A stretch of 64,000 nt of DNA, from NCBI RefSeq assembly GCF_028473745.1, contig NZ_CP101137.1, positions 7,137,501-7,201,500 of the forward strand, given 5' to 3'. Within the stretch, counting starts at the first letter, position 1, and each line of letters starts with the position of its first letter. Made by a program: the position numbers and the translations under genes. The notes under the pieces are model-generated. The model had not been told where the DNA came from. It searched no databases and was given only the letters and a program-made list of their open reading frames with translations. Shown piece by piece: positions 8,336 to 16,767 of this stretch. The stretch comes from Streptomyces sp. M92. Lineage in GTDB: Bacteria > Actinomycetota > Actinomycetes > Streptomycetales > Streptomycetaceae.

Positions 8336-8423
8336 GTCCGGGTGGCGGAATGGCAGACGCGCTAGCTTGAGGTGCTAGTGCCCTTTATCGGGCGTGGGGG
8401 TTCAAGTCCCCCCTCGGACACCA
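8336..8423 (+). tRNA. tRNA-Leu (anticodon GAG)
   Basis: A complete class II tRNA. The acceptor stem is GTCCGGG / CTCGGAC with one G-T pair. The anticodon stem CTAGC / GCTAG closes the loop TTGAGGT, placing anticodon GAG at 8369-8371 (reads CUC/CUU). A long variable arm (GCCC-TTTATC-GGGC) and a T arm (GGGGG-TTCAAGT-CCCCC) follow, and CCA is encoded at 8421-8423. A terminator hairpin follows at once. Confidence 0.97.
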
Positions 8424-8428
8424 GTTGA

Positions 8429-8460
8429 GACCCCTGCCGAGCAGGGGTCTTCTGCTTTTT
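8429..8460 (+). terminator. Intrinsic terminator of the tRNA-Leu gene
   Basis: A perfect 9-bp stem GACCCCTGC / GCAGGGGTC with a CGA loop is followed by TTCTGCTTTTT. This is one of the few classical hairpin-plus-T terminators in the window. Confidence 0.9.
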
Positions 8461-8494
8461 CCGAGCGGTGCGCGCAGCGGGCACAATGGCCGCC

Positions 8495-8869
8495 ATGACC
8501 ACGCCTTCCTGCCCGTGCGGCCTGTCCGAGCCCTACGCGAAGTGCTGCGGCCGCTTCCACGCGGGGACGGCGTCCGCGCCGACCGCCGAGGCCCTGATGC
8601 GCTCCCGCTACAGCGCCTTCGTGAAGGGCGACGCGGGCTACCTCCTGCGGACCTGGCACCCGAGGACCCGACCGGCCCGCCTGGACCTGGACCCGGGGAT
8701 GCGCTGGACCGGGCTGGAGATCCGGGAGGCGACCGGCGGATCCGCCTTCCACGCCACCGGGACGGTCACCTTCCGCGCCTCCTACCGCGGCGGCTCGCTG
8801 CACGAGCGGAGCCGCTTCGAGCGCGTCGACGGAGCGTGGGTGTACGTCGACGGGGAGTTCCTCGACTGA
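8495..8869 (+). CDS. YchJ-like SEC-C motif protein
   Basis: A 124-residue protein of the UPF0225/YchJ family. It opens with a zinc-binding SEC-C motif, CPCGLSEPYAKCC (CXCX8CC), then an NTF2-like fold with ALMRSRYSAFVKGDAGYLLRT and the C-terminal RSRFERVDGAWVYVDGEF. The family is widespread and uncharacterised; the SEC-C motif is known from SecA tails and suggests a zinc-dependent protein or nucleic acid contact. I start at ATG 8495, just before the zinc motif; in-frame ATG 8486 and an upstream start at 8468 exist. It is probably monocistronic, facing gntR. Confidence 0.88.
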   Translation: MTTPSCPCGLSEPYAKCCGRFHAGTASAPTAEALMRSRYSAFVKGDAGYLLRTWHPRTRPARLDLDPGMRWTGLEIREATGGSAFHATGTVTFRASYRGGSLHERSRFERVDGAWVYVDGEFLD

Positions 8870-8881
8870 CCGGCTCGCGGG

Positions 8882-9583
8882 TCAGGGCGCCAGGATGTCC
8901 AGCTCGTGCAGCGCCCCCACCGTGATCTCCCGGGTCAGCCGCTCGGCGCGCTCGGCGTCCCGGGCGCGGACCGCCTCGGCGACCTGGACGTGCAGGGTGA
9001 CGGCGGCCGGGTCGGGGTCCTCGAACATCACGTCGTGGTGCGTGCGGCCGGCCAGCACCTCGGCGACGACGCCGCCGAGGCGGGCGAACATCTCGTTGCC
9101 GGAGGCGGTCAGGATGACGCGGTGGAAGGCCACGTCGTGGAAGAGGTACCCCTCCAGTCGGTGACCTCGTGAGTTGGCCACCATGCCCAGCGCGCACTCG
9201 GTCAGCTCGGCGCACTGCTCAGGTGTGGCGAGCCGTGCCGCGAGGCCCGCGGCCACCGGTTCGACCGCCGACCGCAGCACGGTCAGGGAGCGCAGCTGCC
9301 GAGGGCGCTCGGAGCCGGCCAGGCGCCAGCGGATGACCTGCGGGTCGTAGACGTTCCACTCGCACTCGGGCAGGACGGTCACACCCACCCGGCGGCGGGA
9401 CTCGACCAGGTGCATGGACTCCAGCACCCGCACGGCCTCGCGCATCACCGAGCGCGACACCTCGAAACGCTGTGCGAGTTCGTCGGTGCGCAGAACGCTG
9501 CCCGCAGGGTACTCGCCCGCTGTGATCGCGGGGCCGAGGGTGTCCAGTACGCGGCCGTGCAGCCCCCGGCCCGGTGTGCTCAT
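8882..9583 (-). CDS. gntR: FadR/GntR-type regulator of gluconate genes
   Basis: A 233-residue regulator. It has an N-terminal winged helix (residues about 8-75: LRTDELAQRFEVSRSVMREA, then VGVTVLP) and a C-terminal FCD all-helical ligand domain with the metal-binding residue pattern around FHDVAFHRVIL. It is divergent from gluconokinase and the gluconate symporter, which makes it the likely gluconate- or phosphogluconate-responsive repressor of both, by location. A palindrome between the genes (9676-9696) is the candidate operator. It corresponds in position and type to the gluconate regulator next to gntK-gntP in S. coelicolor; I recall this rather than having checked it. Confidence 0.88.
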   Translation of the reverse strand: MSTPGRGLHGRVLDTLGPAITAGEYPAGSVLRTDELAQRFEVSRSVMREAVRVLESMHLVESRRRVGVTVLPECEWNVYDPQVIRWRLAGSERPRQLRSLTVLRSAVEPVAAGLAARLATPEQCAELTECALGMVANSRGHRLEGYLFHDVAFHRVILTASGNEMFARLGGVVAEVLAGRTHHDVMFEDPDPAAVTLHVQVAEAVRARDAERAERLTREITVGALHELDILAP

Positions 9584-9675
9584 GCACTCAGAGTACGGGG
9601 CAGGTCACGGGAACAAAAAGTCAGACTTATATGTCACAGACTCTTGAATTCGTCGTACGTAATGGGTTTCAGTTA

Positions 9676-9696
9676 CGTCGACATCACGTGTCGACG
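9676..9696. promoter_or_regulatory. Palindrome in the gntR-gntK intergenic region
   Basis: CGTCGACA-N5-TGTCGACG is a perfect 8-bp inverted repeat lying 25 bases before the gntK start. A second, looser inverted pair (GTCGTACGTAA and TTACGTCGAC) overlaps its left side from about 9652. It is a good candidate GntR operator or gntK leader element. Confidence 0.45.
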
Positions 9697-9720
9697 AAGA
9701 CAGCAGACAGCGAGAGTGCG

Positions 9721-10248
9721 ATGCAGCAACTGCACACCCCCCACGTAGTCGTGGTCATGGGCGTGGCGGGCACCGGGAAGACCACCATCGGTCCCCTGCT
9801 CGCGGCCCGGCTCGGCGTTCCCTACGCCGAGGGCGACGACTTCCACCCGCCGGCCAACATCGCCAAGATGACGGCCGGCACCCCGCTCGCCGACGAGGAC
9901 CGGTGGCCATGGCTGGACGCCATCGGCGGCTGGGCGCACGGGCGGGCGGGCCTCGGCGGGGTGGTGAGCAGCTCGGCGCTGAAGCGGTCGTACCGCGACC
10001 GGCTGCGTGCGGCCGCTCCCGGTGTCGTCTTCGTGCACCTCACGGGCAGCCGCGAGCTGATCGAGGACCGGATGTCGCACCGGCAGGGGCACTTCATGCC
10101 GACGGCGCTGCTCGACTCCCAGTTCGCCACGCTCCAGCCCCTGGAGCCGGACGAGGCGGGAGTCGCCGTGGACGTCGCCGGCACCCCGGAGGAGATCGCC
10201 GAACGAGCGGCCGCCGCCCTGAAGGACCTCCCCGAGCCGCCCCGGTGA
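9721..10248 (+). CDS. gntK: Gluconokinase
   Basis: A 175-residue P-loop kinase phosphorylating gluconate to 6-phosphogluconate. The Walker A motif GVAGTGKTTIG lies near residue 13, followed by GDDFHPPANIAKM, the substrate-binding signature of GntK/shikimate-kinase-like enzymes, SSSALKRSYRD, and HLTGSRELIEDRM...GHFMPTALLDSQ. I start at ATG 9721; a GTG at 9688 would place the regulatory palindrome inside the coding region, which I consider less likely. It is followed by the gluconate symporter after about 145 bp and is divergent from gntR. The product feeds the pentose-phosphate pathway. Confidence 0.95.
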   Translation: MQQLHTPHVVVVMGVAGTGKTTIGPLLAARLGVPYAEGDDFHPPANIAKMTAGTPLADEDRWPWLDAIGGWAHGRAGLGGVVSSSALKRSYRDRLRAAAPGVVFVHLTGSRELIEDRMSHRQGHFMPTALLDSQFATLQPLEPDEAGVAVDVAGTPEEIAERAAAALKDLPEPPR

Positions 10249-10311
10249 TCCGGTACTTCCGAAGTCCCGTACTCCCGTAGTCCGGCACCCCCGTGCTCCG
10301 TTAGTCCGTAA

Positions 10312-10324
10312 CCCCCCCCCGGGG
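10312..10324. repeat. C9G4 homopolymer run between gntK and gntP
   Basis: Nine C residues followed by four G sit in the 145-bp gntK-gntP gap, next to several short repeats of the form AGTCC(C/G)GTA (10270-10310). There is no coding content. Such runs are prone to replication slippage and to sequencing error. Confidence 0.7.
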
Positions 10325-10393
10325 TCGTGCCGCCACCCGCGGTCACGGCCCCGGTGCCTTCCCCCGAATCCCCATCACCGCAAGGGAACCACC

Positions 10394-11791
10394 GTGACCA
10401 GACTCAGCGTCGAGATGCTGGCAGCGGACACCGTCGAGCCCATCACCTCGGCCGGCCACGCCCAGCTGGGCATCGCCGTCCTCCTGGGCATCGCCGTCAT
10501 CGTTCTGCTCATCACCAAGTTCAAGCTGCATGCCTTCCTGTCGCTGACCATCGGGTCACTGGCGCTCGGCGCGTTCGCCGGGGCGCCGCTGGACAAGGTC
10601 ATCACCAGCTTCACCGCCGGGCTCGGCTCCACCGTCGCCGGCGTCGGCGTCCTGATCGCCCTCGGTGCGATCCTCGGCAAGATGCTCGCCGACTCCGGCG
10701 GCGCCGACCAGATCGTGGACACCCTTCTCGCAAAGGCGACCCCCCGGTCGATGCCGTGGACGATGGTGCTGATCGCCTCCGTGATCGGTCTGCCGCTCTT
10801 CTTCGAGGTCGGCATCGTGCTGCTGATCCCGGTCGTCCTGATGGTCGCCAAGCGCGGCAACTACTCCCTGATGCGCATCGGCATCCCGGCCCTCGCGGGT
10901 CTGTCCGTGATGCACGGTCTGGTCCCGCCGCACCCCGGTCCGCTGGTCGCGATCGACGCGGTCGGCGCCAACCTCGGTGTGACGCTCGCGCTGGGCGTCC
11001 TGATCGCCATCCCGACGGTGATCATCGCCGGTCCGCTGTTCTCGAAGTACGCGGCCCGCTGGGTGGACGTCCCCGCCCCCGACCGCATGATCCCGCAGCG
11101 CGCCTCCGAGGAGCTGGAGAAGCGTCCCGGTTTCGGGGCCACCCTGGCGACGATCCTGCTGCCGGTCGTGCTGATGCTGGCCAAGGCGCTCGTCGACATC
11201 GTCGTCGACGACCCGGACAACGTGGTGCAGCGCACCTTCGACGTCATCGGCAACCCGCTGATCGCCCTGCTCGCCGCCGTGATCGTCGGCATCTTCACGC
11301 TGCTGCGTCCGGCCGGCTTCGGCAAGGACCGCCTCTCGGGCCTGGTCGAGAAGGGCCTGGCGCCCATCGCGGGCATCCTGCTGATCGTCGGCGCGGGCGG
11401 CGGCTTCAAGCAGACGCTGATCGACTCGGGCGTCGGCCGGATGATCCTGGAGATCTCCGAGGACTGGTCGATCCCGGCGCTGTTGCTGGCCTGGCTGATC
11501 GCGGTGGCGATCCGGCTGGCGACCGGTTCGGCGACCGTGGCGACCGTCTCGGCGGCCGGTCTGGTGGCGCCGCTGGCGGCCGACATGTCGACGACCCACG
11601 CGGCCCTGCTGGTCCTGGCGATCGGCGCCGGTTCGCTCTTCTTCAGTCACGTCAACGACGCCGGCTTCTGGCTGGTGAAGGAGTACTTCGGCCTGAACGT
11701 CGGCCAGACCATCAAGACCTGGTCCGTCATGGAGACGATCATCTCGGTGGTCGCCGGCGCCCTGGTCCTGCTCCTCTCACTGGTCATTTAG
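10394..11791 (+). CDS. gntP: Gluconate:H+ symporter, GntP family
   Basis: A 465-residue polytopic membrane protein with about 12-14 hydrophobic segments. GntP family features include GLGSTVAGVGVLIALGAILG, MHGLVPPHPGPL, ATGSATVATVSAAGL and FFSHVNDAGFWLVKEYFG. It imports gluconate with protons for GntK. GTG 10394 is chosen because AAGGGA lies just upstream. It is transcribed in the same direction as gntK and ends facing the APC permease gene, with a 30-bp palindrome as terminator between them. Confidence 0.95.
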   Translation: MTRLSVEMLAADTVEPITSAGHAQLGIAVLLGIAVIVLLITKFKLHAFLSLTIGSLALGAFAGAPLDKVITSFTAGLGSTVAGVGVLIALGAILGKMLADSGGADQIVDTLLAKATPRSMPWTMVLIASVIGLPLFFEVGIVLLIPVVLMVAKRGNYSLMRIGIPALAGLSVMHGLVPPHPGPLVAIDAVGANLGVTLALGVLIAIPTVIIAGPLFSKYAARWVDVPAPDRMIPQRASEELEKRPGFGATLATILLPVVLMLAKALVDIVVDDPDNVVQRTFDVIGNPLIALLAAVIVGIFTLLRPAGFGKDRLSGLVEKGLAPIAGILLIVGAGGGFKQTLIDSGVGRMILEISEDWSIPALLLAWLIAVAIRLATGSATVATVSAAGLVAPLAADMSTTHAALLVLAIGAGSLFFSHVNDAGFWLVKEYFGLNVGQTIKTWSVMETIISVVAGALVLLLSLVI

Positions 11792-11865
11792 GGGTACGAC
11801 GACGACGGCTCACCCTCTCTTCGGCATCGGCGGGCGCACCGCCCTGGCGACCGGTTCCAGCCGGG

Positions 11866-11895
11866 GCCCCGGGGCCGGCGCCGGCCCCGGGGCCT
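11866..11895. terminator. 30-bp perfect palindrome between convergent genes
   Basis: Two 15-base arms of G and C meet without a spacer at 11880/11881, and each arm is itself nearly self-complementary (GGCCCCGGGGCC). It lies between the gntP and APC permease 3' ends and probably terminates both. Confidence 0.6.
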
Positions 11896-11916
11896 GGCGA
11901 AGACCGGAGGTGAGGC

Positions 11917-13464
11917 TCAGGAGGAAGCCGCCTTGTCCAGCTGGAACGCCTCGTTGCCCTGGCCGATGCGGGCGTGCCGCTCGGGCGCCCGCGCGCGCAG
12001 CAGCAGGCCTTGCACCAGCCCGCCGGCCGCGGCGAGCGCGATGACGCCGGGCAGCGCCCAGCTCAGCGCGGAGCCGGGGCCGGCGCCGACGAGGACGTCG
12101 AAGTCCTTGACCGTGTAGCCGGCGATGACCAGCAGGGCGACGCCCGCGACGGCGGAGGTCGCGATCCGCACGCCCTGCGCGCCGGCGGCGCCGCGCCGGA
12201 CGAAGAAGGCGACGACGGAGAACGAGGCGGCGGCCATGAGCACGATCACGCCGAGGGCCCCGATGTTGCCGCCCCAGGTGAACAGGCGCAGCACGGGCTG
12301 GGTCGGGTCGCCGTTCGGCTTGTCGTCGGCGACGGCGAAGCCGATGACGACGACGACGGACACGGCGGTCTGGAGCAGCGACCCGGTGCCCGGGGCGCCG
12401 CTGGAGCCGCTGGTCCGCCCGAAGGCGGCGGGCAGCAGCCCTTCGCGCCCCATGGCGAAGGCGTACCGGGCGACGACGTTGTGGAAGCTGAGCAGCGCGG
12501 CGAACATGCCGGTCACGAACAGCACGTGCAGTACGTCGGTGAAGGCACCGCCGAGCCGCGACTCGGTGAGGAAGAACAGCAGCCCGGCGCTCTGCTCCTG
12601 AGCGGTTCCGACGATCTTGTCCGGACCGGTGGCGACGGTCAGCGCCCAGCTGCTGAGCGCGAAGAAGACCGCGACCCCGCCAACCGCCAGGAACATGACA
12701 CGCGGAACGAGCACGTGGGGCCGGCTGGTCTCCTCGGCGTACACGGGCGCCTGCTCGAAGCCGAGGAAGGCGGCGATGCAGAAGCACAGCGCGGTCCCCA
12801 CGCCCGCCCCCGTCAGGGTGGCCGGGTCGAAGGCGTGCAACGACAGCCCCTGGGCGCCGGGGTCGGCGACGGCGGCGATGTCGAAGACGACGACCAGTAC
12901 GACCTCGATGAGCAGCAGCACGCCCAGCACGCGCGCGTTGACGTCGATCTTCAGCCAGCCCAGCGTGCCCACCGCGAGCAGGGCCAGCAGCGCCGGTGTC
13001 CACCAGGCGACGTCCAGGTCGGCGTAGGTGGCGAGGAGCGTGGAGACCTCGAAGCCGAAGATGCCGTAGATGCCGACCTGGAGCGCGTTGTAGGCGACCA
13101 GCGCGACCAGGGCGGCACCCGCGCCCGCGGTGCCGCCGAGCCCGCGGGAGATGTACGCGTAGAAGGCACCGGCGTTGTGCACGTGCCGGCTCATCTCGGC
13201 GTACCCGACGCTGAAGAGGACGAGCACCACGCCCAGCACCACGAAGAGCAGCGGCTGCCCGACGATGCCCATCACGGCGAACGTCGTGGGCATCACCCCG
13301 GCGACCACCATCAGCGGCGCGGTGGAGGCCAGTACGGAGAGCAGCAGGCCGCCCGTGCCCAGCCGGTCGGCGCGCAGCGCCCGCTCCTGCCCCTTGAAGG
13401 TGCTGATGGCGCCGGCGCCGCTCGTGCTCGAACTGCCCGTGGTCCTCGAACTGCCCGTGGTCAT
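11917..13464 (-). CDS. APC-superfamily amino acid permease
   Basis: A 515-residue transporter with about 12-13 membrane segments. The N-terminus is Ser/Thr/Gly-rich (MTTGSSRTTGSSSTSGAGAI). Features of the amino acid-polyamine-organocation superfamily are visible: GTGGLLLSVLASTAPLM, SVGYAEMSRHVHNAGAFYAY in TM3 and AFLGFEQAPVYAEE in the middle. Substrate is not predictable. A much longer frame continues upstream but only because of GC bias; the ATG at 13464 begins a normal permease N-terminus. The next gene on the same strand starts to its right, with only 35 bp between them, so they may share a transcript. Confidence 0.9.
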   Translation of the reverse strand: MTTGSSRTTGSSSTSGAGAISTFKGQERALRADRLGTGGLLLSVLASTAPLMVVAGVMPTTFAVMGIVGQPLLFVVLGVVLVLFSVGYAEMSRHVHNAGAFYAYISRGLGGTAGAGAALVALVAYNALQVGIYGIFGFEVSTLLATYADLDVAWWTPALLALLAVGTLGWLKIDVNARVLGVLLLIEVVLVVVFDIAAVADPGAQGLSLHAFDPATLTGAGVGTALCFCIAAFLGFEQAPVYAEETSRPHVLVPRVMFLAVGGVAVFFALSSWALTVATGPDKIVGTAQEQSAGLLFFLTESRLGGAFTDVLHVLFVTGMFAALLSFHNVVARYAFAMGREGLLPAAFGRTSGSSGAPGTGSLLQTAVSVVVVIGFAVADDKPNGDPTQPVLRLFTWGGNIGALGVIVLMAAASFSVVAFFVRRGAAGAQGVRIATSAVAGVALLVIAGYTVKDFDVLVGAGPGSALSWALPGVIALAAAGGLVQGLLLRARAPERHARIGQGNEAFQLDKAASS

Positions 13465-13499
13465 CGGGGCCGACCTTCTCTCGTCTTCGTGGCGGATGG

Positions 13500-14501
13500 T
13501 CAGACCGTGCCGAGCGCGTGCGCGCGGGCGGCACGGAAGGCGGAGTGCGGATCGCGGTCCGGGTAGGACCAGGGGGCGGGCGTGGCGTGCTCGCCGATGC
13601 GGTGGAACAGGGCGGCGGCCTCGGCTCCGCGGCCCTCGCAGGACTTGGCGTGGGCGAGGAAGTTGAGGTCGATCAGCCGCCGCGGATGGCCGTCCTGCTC
13701 CCACTCCAGCCACCAGTCGAAGGCGGCCTTCATCACCAGCCGGGCCCGGCGGCCGACCCAGTGCCCGGAGGCGTTCGGATCGGCGGACTCGTGCCCGGTC
13801 GCGGCCAGCACGCGGTAGCGCTCGGCGTGCGCGACCACCGGGAGGATGGCGAGCGGGGAGTCGGCGGGCGCCTGTTCCGCCGCCCAGGCGGCGAAGTCGT
13901 ACACCTCGTGCAGCGGATCGGCCCCCCGGCCACCGTCCCGCTCGGCGAGCCGGGCCACGACCAGGTGGTGGGCGTGGTGGTGGTCCGCATACCGCCCGCG
14001 CACCGCGTCGAACACCCGGACGACGTCGTCGTCGGCGCCGAGCGACCGCTCCAGCATGAGGAGCCCGAGCCAGGGCGTGGGATCGTCCGGCAGCAGCCGT
14101 GCGGCGTCCTGGCAGGCCTCCCGCCCCCGGGCCGGCTTCTCCTTGCCGCGCAGGACGCGGTGGACGAGGGCCAGGGCGAGCAGTACCGAGGCGTCGGCGG
14201 AGTCGGGTTCGGCGAGCAGCCACTCGCGGGCCCAGGCGGCGCAGTAGGGCTCCTTGGCGAGGACCGTCGCCCGGTGCCCCCGCCGGTCCCAGTCGTCGCC
14301 GGTGTGGACCAGGAGGGACCGGGCGGACTGCCACCGGCCCTGGGCCAGGGCCGCGCGGGCGGCGACGAGTTCGGCGTCGTCGAGGGCCTCGTCGAAGGCC
14401 TGGGCGGCGCGTCTGCGGCCGCGGCCGAGGGGAGGCGGAGGTGGGGACACCGCGGGTTCTTCCTCACGCGACGCGCTGGGTCGTCGTAGCCGGATTGCCA
14501 T
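13500..14501 (-). CDS. Hypothetical helical-repeat protein
   Basis: A 333-residue protein, MAIRLRRPSASREEEPAVSP onward. After a basic, Pro-rich N-terminus it is almost entirely helical with TPR-like pairs (LAQGRWQSARSLLVHTGDDW, ADASVLLALALVHRVL, ACQDAARLLPDDPTPWLGLL). This resembles Streptomyces cytoplasmic DUF4034/TPR-type proteins, though I cannot name a family with certainty. There is no signal peptide. It lies 35 bp upstream of the amino acid permease on the same strand and is divergent from a DMT transporter. The true start is set by the ATG after a 200-bp intergenic region. Confidence 0.8.
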   Translation of the reverse strand: MAIRLRRPSASREEEPAVSPPPPPLGRGRRRAAQAFDEALDDAELVAARAALAQGRWQSARSLLVHTGDDWDRRGHRATVLAKEPYCAAWAREWLLAEPDSADASVLLALALVHRVLRGKEKPARGREACQDAARLLPDDPTPWLGLLMLERSLGADDDVVRVFDAVRGRYADHHHAHHLVVARLAERDGGRGADPLHEVYDFAAWAAEQAPADSPLAILPVVAHAERYRVLAATGHESADPNASGHWVGRRARLVMKAAFDWWLEWEQDGHPRRLIDLNFLAHAKSCEGRGAEAAALFHRIGEHATPAPWSYPDRDPHSAFRAARAHALGTV

Positions 14502-14702
14502 GAACTGATCACGCACAGCAAACCGGCAGCCAAGGGTTGACGTCAAGGCCGGATTCCGCGTTACACGCGTCAACTCACTTGTAGAATACGCAACTTGATC
14601 GACGCGCCCCCCGTATGCGGCACCCACGCGGCGCACCCCGGTCCCCGGCATTAGAGTCGGCCCCGACGCACCCGTGACCCGACGACGACCGAGGTACGCA
14701 GC
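14502..14702. other. Divergent intergenic region
   Basis: This 200-bp region between the helical-repeat gene and the DMT transporter is relatively AT-rich. It contains a 10-bp palindrome TTGACGTCAA (14537-14546) and a TAGAAT -10-like hexamer at 14582-14587 facing the DMT gene. There is no convincing -35 partner, so I make no firm promoter call. Confidence 0.4.
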
Positions 14703-15596
14703 GTGTCGGTTCTGGTTCTCGTCCTCGCCGTGAGCGCCGCCTGCTGCCTGGGATTCGGTTTCGTCCTCCAGCAGAACGCGGCCCAGCGCGCCCCACTGGG
14801 CGACTTCCTCTCCCCCCGCCTCCTGCTGGACCTGGTGCGCGTTCCCCGCTGGCTGGCCGGCATGGGCCTGATGGTGGCCGGTATGGCGCTGGGCGCGGTC
14901 GCGCTCGGCGGCGGCGAGCTGACCCTCGTCGAACCCCTGCTGGCGACGAACCTGCTCTTCGCGCTCGCCCTCTCCCGCGCCCAGACCCGCCGGCCGCTGG
15001 GCCGCCAGGGCTGGGCCGGCCTCATTCTGCTGGCCGGCGGGGTCACGGCGTTCCTCGTCGCGGGCGAGCCGCGGGGCGGCGGCGCGGTGGTCTCGCCCCT
15101 GCGGCACTGGCTGCTCATCGGCGTGATGCTGGGCCTGGCGGTCCTCCTGACGGCATGCGCCGGACGCGCCCGCCTGACCTGGGGCCCGACCCTGCTCGCA
15201 CTGGCCGCCGGCCTGGTCTACGGGGTGCAGGACGCGCTGACCCGGGTCAGCGGCCGGCGCTTCACCTCGGGCGGCCCGGCGGAACTGCTGACCGGCTGGC
15301 AGCCGTACGCGGTCGTGGTGCTCGGCATCACCGGCCTGGTCCTGGTCCAGAGCGCCTTCGAGACGGCACCGCTGCGCAGGTCGCTGCCGGCCCTGACGGC
15401 GTCCCAGCCACTCGCGGGCATCGTCTGCGGCGTCGGTTTCCTCGGCGACCGGCTGCGCACCGACACCGCGGCGCTGGCCTGGGAGGCGGGCGGCCTCACG
15501 GCGGTGGTGACGGGCATCGTCCTGCTCGGCCTCCACCCCGCGATGCCGCAGGGCACGGGCGAGAGCGGCCGTGAACGGGCTCTCCAGCGGCGCTGA
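14703..15596 (+). CDS. DMT-superfamily membrane transporter
   Basis: A 297-residue protein with about nine to ten membrane segments. It opens with GTG and VLVLVLAVSAACCLGFGFVL. Two EamA-like halves are visible (GGGELTLVEPLLATNLLFAL in the first; LVYGVQDALTRVSG, then LPALTASQPLAGIVCGVGFL in the second). The loop VLQQNAAQRAP is typical of the actinobacterial 'DMT family transporter' group. It is a likely exporter or permease of small metabolites; the substrate is unknown. It is divergent from the helical-repeat gene, and the NUDIX gene follows 26 bp later. Confidence 0.88.
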   Translation: MSVLVLVLAVSAACCLGFGFVLQQNAAQRAPLGDFLSPRLLLDLVRVPRWLAGMGLMVAGMALGAVALGGGELTLVEPLLATNLLFALALSRAQTRRPLGRQGWAGLILLAGGVTAFLVAGEPRGGGAVVSPLRHWLLIGVMLGLAVLLTACAGRARLTWGPTLLALAAGLVYGVQDALTRVSGRRFTSGGPAELLTGWQPYAVVVLGITGLVLVQSAFETAPLRRSLPALTASQPLAGIVCGVGFLGDRLRTDTAALAWEAGGLTAVVTGIVLLGLHPAMPQGTGESGRERALQRR

Positions 15597-15622
15597 CGGC
15601 CGGTCCTGCTTGGATGGGCGCC

Positions 15623-16126
15623 ATGAGCGCTGCTGACGAGATCCTGGACGTCGTCGACGAGAACGACCGGATCGTGGGACAGGCCCGCCGGGGCGACGTG
15701 TACGCACGGGGACTGCGCCACCGCTGCGCCTTCGTACTGGCCCGCGACCCCGAGGGCCGCGTCTTCGTCCACCGCCGCACGGCGACGAAGCTGGTCTTCC
15801 CCTCGCTGTACGACATGTTCGTCGGCGGGGTGGTCGGCGCCGGCGAGTCCTACGACGACGCGGCGCTGCGGGAGGCGCAGGAGGAACTGGGGGTGGCCGG
15901 GCTGCCGCGTCCGACGTTCCTCTTCAAGTTCCTGTACGACGACGGCGCCGGGCGGACCTGGTGGTCGGCGGTGTACGAGGTGCGCTGCGAGGGGCCGGTC
16001 GCTCCGCAGGTGGAGGAGGTGGCGTGGCACGGGTTCCTCACGGAGGCGGAGGTGGAGGAGCGGCTCGGGGAGTGGGAGTGGGTGCCGGACGGGTTGGCGG
16101 CGTATTCGCGGCTGCGGGCGAGGTGA
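15623..16126 (+). CDS. NUDIX hydrolase
   Basis: A 167-residue protein with a complete NUDIX box, GVVGAGESYDDAALREAQEELGV (G-X5-E-X7-REAQEE-X-G-V), at about residues 73-95, so the metal-binding catalytic centre is intact. The preceding LVFPSLYDMFVGG and DEILDVVDENDRIVGQARR match the group related to isopentenyl-diphosphate isomerase-like and YfcD-type hydrolases. ATG 15623 (MSAADE) is preferred over ATG 15614. It probably cleaves a nucleoside diphosphate derivative in the cytoplasm; the substrate is unknown. It lies downstream of the DMT transporter on the same strand. Confidence 0.93.
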   Translation: MSAADEILDVVDENDRIVGQARRGDVYARGLRHRCAFVLARDPEGRVFVHRRTATKLVFPSLYDMFVGGVVGAGESYDDAALREAQEELGVAGLPRPTFLFKFLYDDGAGRTWWSAVYEVRCEGPVAPQVEEVAWHGFLTEAEVEERLGEWEWVPDGLAAYSRLRAR

Positions 16127-16767
16127 GCCGGGGGGACGCGGCCCGGCGTTTCCTCGTCACCCGGCGTGGGTGTGGGCGTCGGGGGTGGGGTGTCGCGGCC
16201 CGGCGCTGCTGGGGTGCCTCCCCCGCTCTCGGCTTCTCCCCCACGCTCGGCTTCGCTCGCGCGGGAGAGGCCCCATGAGCGGCAGGTGCCCCCACCGCCC
16301 GCCCTCCCCCCACTCTCGGCTTCGCTCGAGCGGGGGGGGGGGGGAGGCACGACTGCCCGCAGCTGGGACAGCTGGGCGGGACGGCGGCCCGCAGCCCGGC
16401 GGCGTGGCCCCACCGCCCGCAGCCGCGCACGCCCGGCGTGGCGCCCGCCCGGTGGCTGGGCGCCCCGCGCGGGCGGTTAGGCCGCGTACGGCGGGAAGGG
16501 GACGTGCCGGGGGGTCCGCCCGCAGCGGTTGGCGCGTCCGCGCCGCCCACCCCCGTAGCCGACCGATTCCGCGCCGTTCCGAGGACGGACCCCCCCGGCG
16601 CGTCCCCGACCCACCACCGCACCCACCGAACCCACCGCACAACCCGCACCCCCACCGAACCCGCAGCAGCGCCGCAGGCACCCGCACCCCCACCGAACCC
16701 GCACAGGCCGCCGCAGGCACCCCACCCAACCCACCGCCGGAGGCCACCCTCCCGATAGGGTCCCCGC
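16127..16767. other. Repeat-rich non-coding region
   Basis: No believable gene is present; open frames here have the composition of GC-skewed shadows. The stretch holds two copies of a CTCGGCTTCGCTCG stem-loop (16243-16266 and 16314-16331), a run of 13 G, an outer inverted repeat GTGCCTCCC / GGGAGGCAC (16214-16222 and 16342-16350), and from about 16600 to 16740 a low-complexity CCACCGAACCCGCA direct-repeat tract leading to the DUF202 gene. This hairpin type is, as I recall, frequent between Streptomyces genes. Confidence 0.7.
16332..16344 (+). repeat. Poly-G run (13 G)
   Basis: Thirteen consecutive G residues follow a CTCGGCTTCGCTCGAG stem-loop and pair with CCCCCC just upstream. The length is likely variable and also easily miscalled. 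Confidence 0.85.
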
